DNA of 64,000 nucleotides from NCBI RefSeq assembly GCF_963855985.1, contig NC_087097.1, forward strand, positions 8,837,001 through 8,901,000, given 5' to 3'. This stretch comes from Ostrinia nubilalis (lineage: Eukaryota; Arthropoda; Insecta; Lepidoptera; Crambidae). Shown one piece after another: positions 61,656 through 64,000 of this stretch. The first letter of the stretch is position 1, and every line of letters starts with the position of its first letter. The notes under the pieces are model-generated. The model ran no database searches. It was not told the DNA's origin and saw only the letters and a list, made by a program, of their open reading frames with translations. Position numbers and translations under genes: made by a program.

Positions 61656-64000
61656 TAATAATTTCTATAGGTTTTTTTATCTGTGGCGGAATGTATTGAA
61701 TTATTATATGCCAATACTGCAAACAGCATCAACTCAGTGATGGTGGACTGTTTGTGGTTTTGTTGTAAAAGTCGAATGTGTTCTAATATAGTCGAATGAA
61801 ATCTCTCAATAGCTCCATTCGATTGAGGATTATTGACGCTGGTAAAATGTAAATTAATTTTGTGTAATGCGGCAAATTCTTTGAGGGGTAGGTTTTTAAA
61901 TTCTGTCCCTTGGTCAGCGGTGATATTTAAAGGTAAGCCATGGTGAGTCATCCAGATCGTGAGTGAGTTAATGACACTTACTCCTGTCATGCTATCCAGG
62001 GGGTATGCTTGAGCATATTTTGAGAATGTATCTATAATTGTCAGAAACTTTTGGCCTTTAATTTGGAAAGTATCAACATGTATAATTTCGAATGGTTTTG
62101 TAGGGACCGGTGTGAATTGGAGCATTTGTTTATTGGGATGTCTTTCATATTTATTTGTTTGACAAGATGAACAGTTATTTATAATTTCGGTTACTGTTTT
62201 AGGAATATTTGGCCAATAGTAATTCCTTTTAAGTTGTTTTTCCGTTTCTACTATGCCTCTGTGATTAGATTTACCTTCGTGATAAGCTTTTGTAGTACGA
62301 TACTGCTCATCTGTGTCAACAACGTCCTGCCATTTGTTTTTACAGAACACAAGATCGTATGCGGAGTTTTTAAAAGTTGTTTGCAATATTTTGGTAAGAT
62401 CTGGTAAGTAATTAAAATCTGAAAGCCAAACGCCATGCTGGATATCAGGTCGAATGTAATGTTTAAATAAATCAATAATGTTTTTCGATAAATCATTGAG
62501 GCCAATTTGAGCAATTATGCGGTTTTTCCCAGGGAAAATCTCTTTAATATCTACTTTGGCTGGTGAGTGTAAAACAAATTGAATAAAAATTTGATTTTTA
62601 TGGGTGTTGACGCATTTTTCAGCGATAGGAATTTCTAAAACTGGCTGTTCCTGATTAGTGTGAACTGTTTCATCCTGTAATTGGTCCAATTGTATATTAT
62701 CTACGTCGGGAATTTCTGAAACGTTGCCAATAAGAGATAAGATGTCTTCTAAAACTTCTGAAGTACGTGGACTCTGTGGAACTGTGGACTCAGGTTGATC
62801 AGCACGGGATTCTGTCTCATTGTTGTTAATAACGACCCTAGATAGAGCATCCGCATTGGTGTTAGAAGTTCCTTTTTTGTATACGACCTCATAGTCGAAC
62901 TCAGCCAACTTGAGCTTCCATCTCGTGAGTCGAGAGTTGGGCTCCTTTAGGGACACGAGCCATTGCAGGGGTTTGTGGTCGGTGACTATTTTAAATTTTC
63001 GGCCAAATAGGTATGGGCGGAAGTATTTTGTCGCCCAAACAATAGCGAGCAACTCTTTTTCAGTTGTGCTATAATTGACTTCGTTGTCGTTGAGCGTTCG
63101 AGAGGCGAATGCTATTGGTTTGTCTGAGCCAATAGGACCTTGCGAAAGTACTGCGCCGATGGCGAAATGAGAAGCGTCAGTTGTGACGTTAAATTCTTTT
63201 TCAAAATCTGGGTAGCTGAGAATAGGATCATTCATCAGGATTTCCTGGCAAATTTTGAATGTTTTTTCGTAAACTGGGTCGTCAATGTTTATTTTGGCAC
63301 CTTTTTTTAGGCATGAAGTGAGGGGTTTTGTTAATTTTGAAAAATTGGGAATCAATTTTCGGTAATAACCGAGAAGACCAAGAAATGACTTTATTTCTTT
63401 CGGTGTTTTTGGAATGGGGAAATTTTTGATTGCATGGACCTTATCAGGATTTGGTTTGACACCTTCTGGTGTAACTATGTGTCCTAAATAAGCGGTTTCA
63501 TGTTTGAGAAATTCCGATTTATCTAGCTGAATTTTGAAATTTGCTTCTCTAAGTCGCTGGAATACTTTTTCAGTGTTGGCAATACTTTCCTGAAGGGAAG
63601 TTGCAAAAATAATTATGTCATCCATATAAACAACGCAGATATCATTGATCAACCCCCGCAGAACATTTTCCATTGCTCTTTGGAAAGTTGAAGGCGCATT
63701 TTTGAGGCCAAACGGCATGCGACAATATTCGTAATGGCCGTTTTCCACTGTAAAAGCGGTTTTCTGTATATCGTCGGGGTGCATCTCAATTTGATGGAAA
63801 CCACTCGCCAAATCGAGCGTGGTAAAATATTGACAACGACCTAATTTATCTAATACGTCAGATATATTTGGGATAGGATATCTATCGCAGATTGTTTTTT
63901 CATTTAGCTTTCTGTAGTCTACAACTAGGCGCCATTTTTGCCGACCAGATGCATCAGGTTTCTTTGCTACTATCCAGATTGGAGAGGACCAGGGAGACTC
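61655..64000 (-). pseudogene. pol: Errantivirus-type pol: RT, RNase H, integrase (partial, frameshifted at 3' end)
   Basis: Open from the window edge for about 781 codons. RT: KWRLVVDYRKLNE, TLDLASGFHQ (first Asp) and VVYMDDIIIFA with an intact Y-M-D-D. RNase H: VTTDASHFAIGAVL, TEKELLAIVW, IVTDHKPL. Integrase: an HHCC zinc motif (YHEGKSNHRGI, then C-S-S-C) and the core acids at IIHVDTF, ITADQGTEF and GAIERFHS. The frame ends early just after that core, where a T7 run (A7 on the coding strand, 61672-61678) seems to hold an extra base. Protease and gag are beyond the right edge. Compared with the 24-31 kb element, the RT active site here is intact. Similar elements encode a Gag-Pol that copies and integrates the genome. 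Confidence 0.9.

Overview
The window looks like a piece of a lepidopteran (moth or butterfly) nuclear genome. It is AT-rich, has long introns, and is full of interspersed repeats. Among them are at least eight short copies of a LINE 3' end encoding a W-x-D-D-(I/L)-x-x-V-A-G and Q-Q-W-T-S type C-terminus, a repeat I associate with Lepidoptera. No bacterial-style operon, rRNA, tRNA or CRISPR array was found.

One host gene runs right to left (minus strand) across most of the window: a Rho guanine-nucleotide exchange factor of the ARHGEF10 family. I could place a probable 5' UTR exon (51246 to about 51550), seven coding exons (45301-45404, 35432-35534, 20200-20410, 17800-17976, 5297-5456, 3811-4040, 1685-1807) and an alternative first coding exon (18205-18261). 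Every junction has GT/AG ends and the phases fit, giving 353 uninterrupted codons from the ATG at 45355. The reading covers the N-terminal region and most of the Dbl-homology (DH) domain. The rest of the gene lies beyond the left edge. Two exons have damaged partial tandem copies beside them.

The long introns are filled by mobile elements, many nested. A 6.94 kb Ty3/Gypsy LTR retrotransposon (24394-31337, plus strand, antisense to the host gene) has identical 114-bp LTRs and an ATAA target duplication. It carries a leader gene for a small protein with a myristoylation signal and one membrane segment. Its gag and pol are broken by frameshifts, a YLDN instead of YxDD in reverse transcriptase, and a nested 1.1 kb hAT-type element with an 8-bp duplication. 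A 5'-truncated Jockey-like LINE (13177-14508) sits inside a 121-bp tandem repeat array with a 12-bp target duplication. Several fold-back elements, a nearly perfect 106-bp inverted repeat and a 2.4 kb DNA transposon with a decayed coding remnant make up much of the rest.

The right edge (about 59.6-64 kb, minus strand) is an errantivirus-type endogenous retroelement with pol (cut by the window edge, frameshifted near its 3' end) and an env gene with a furin-type cleavage site. It lies upstream of the host gene's likely promoter.

The observations I rate highest are the myristoylation-plus-transmembrane leader protein of the LTR element, the triplicated host exon end with one mutated splice donor, the LINE-in-satellite insertion, and the long hairpin at 12745-12995. 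All similarity statements come from motif recognition by eye; no database search was run.
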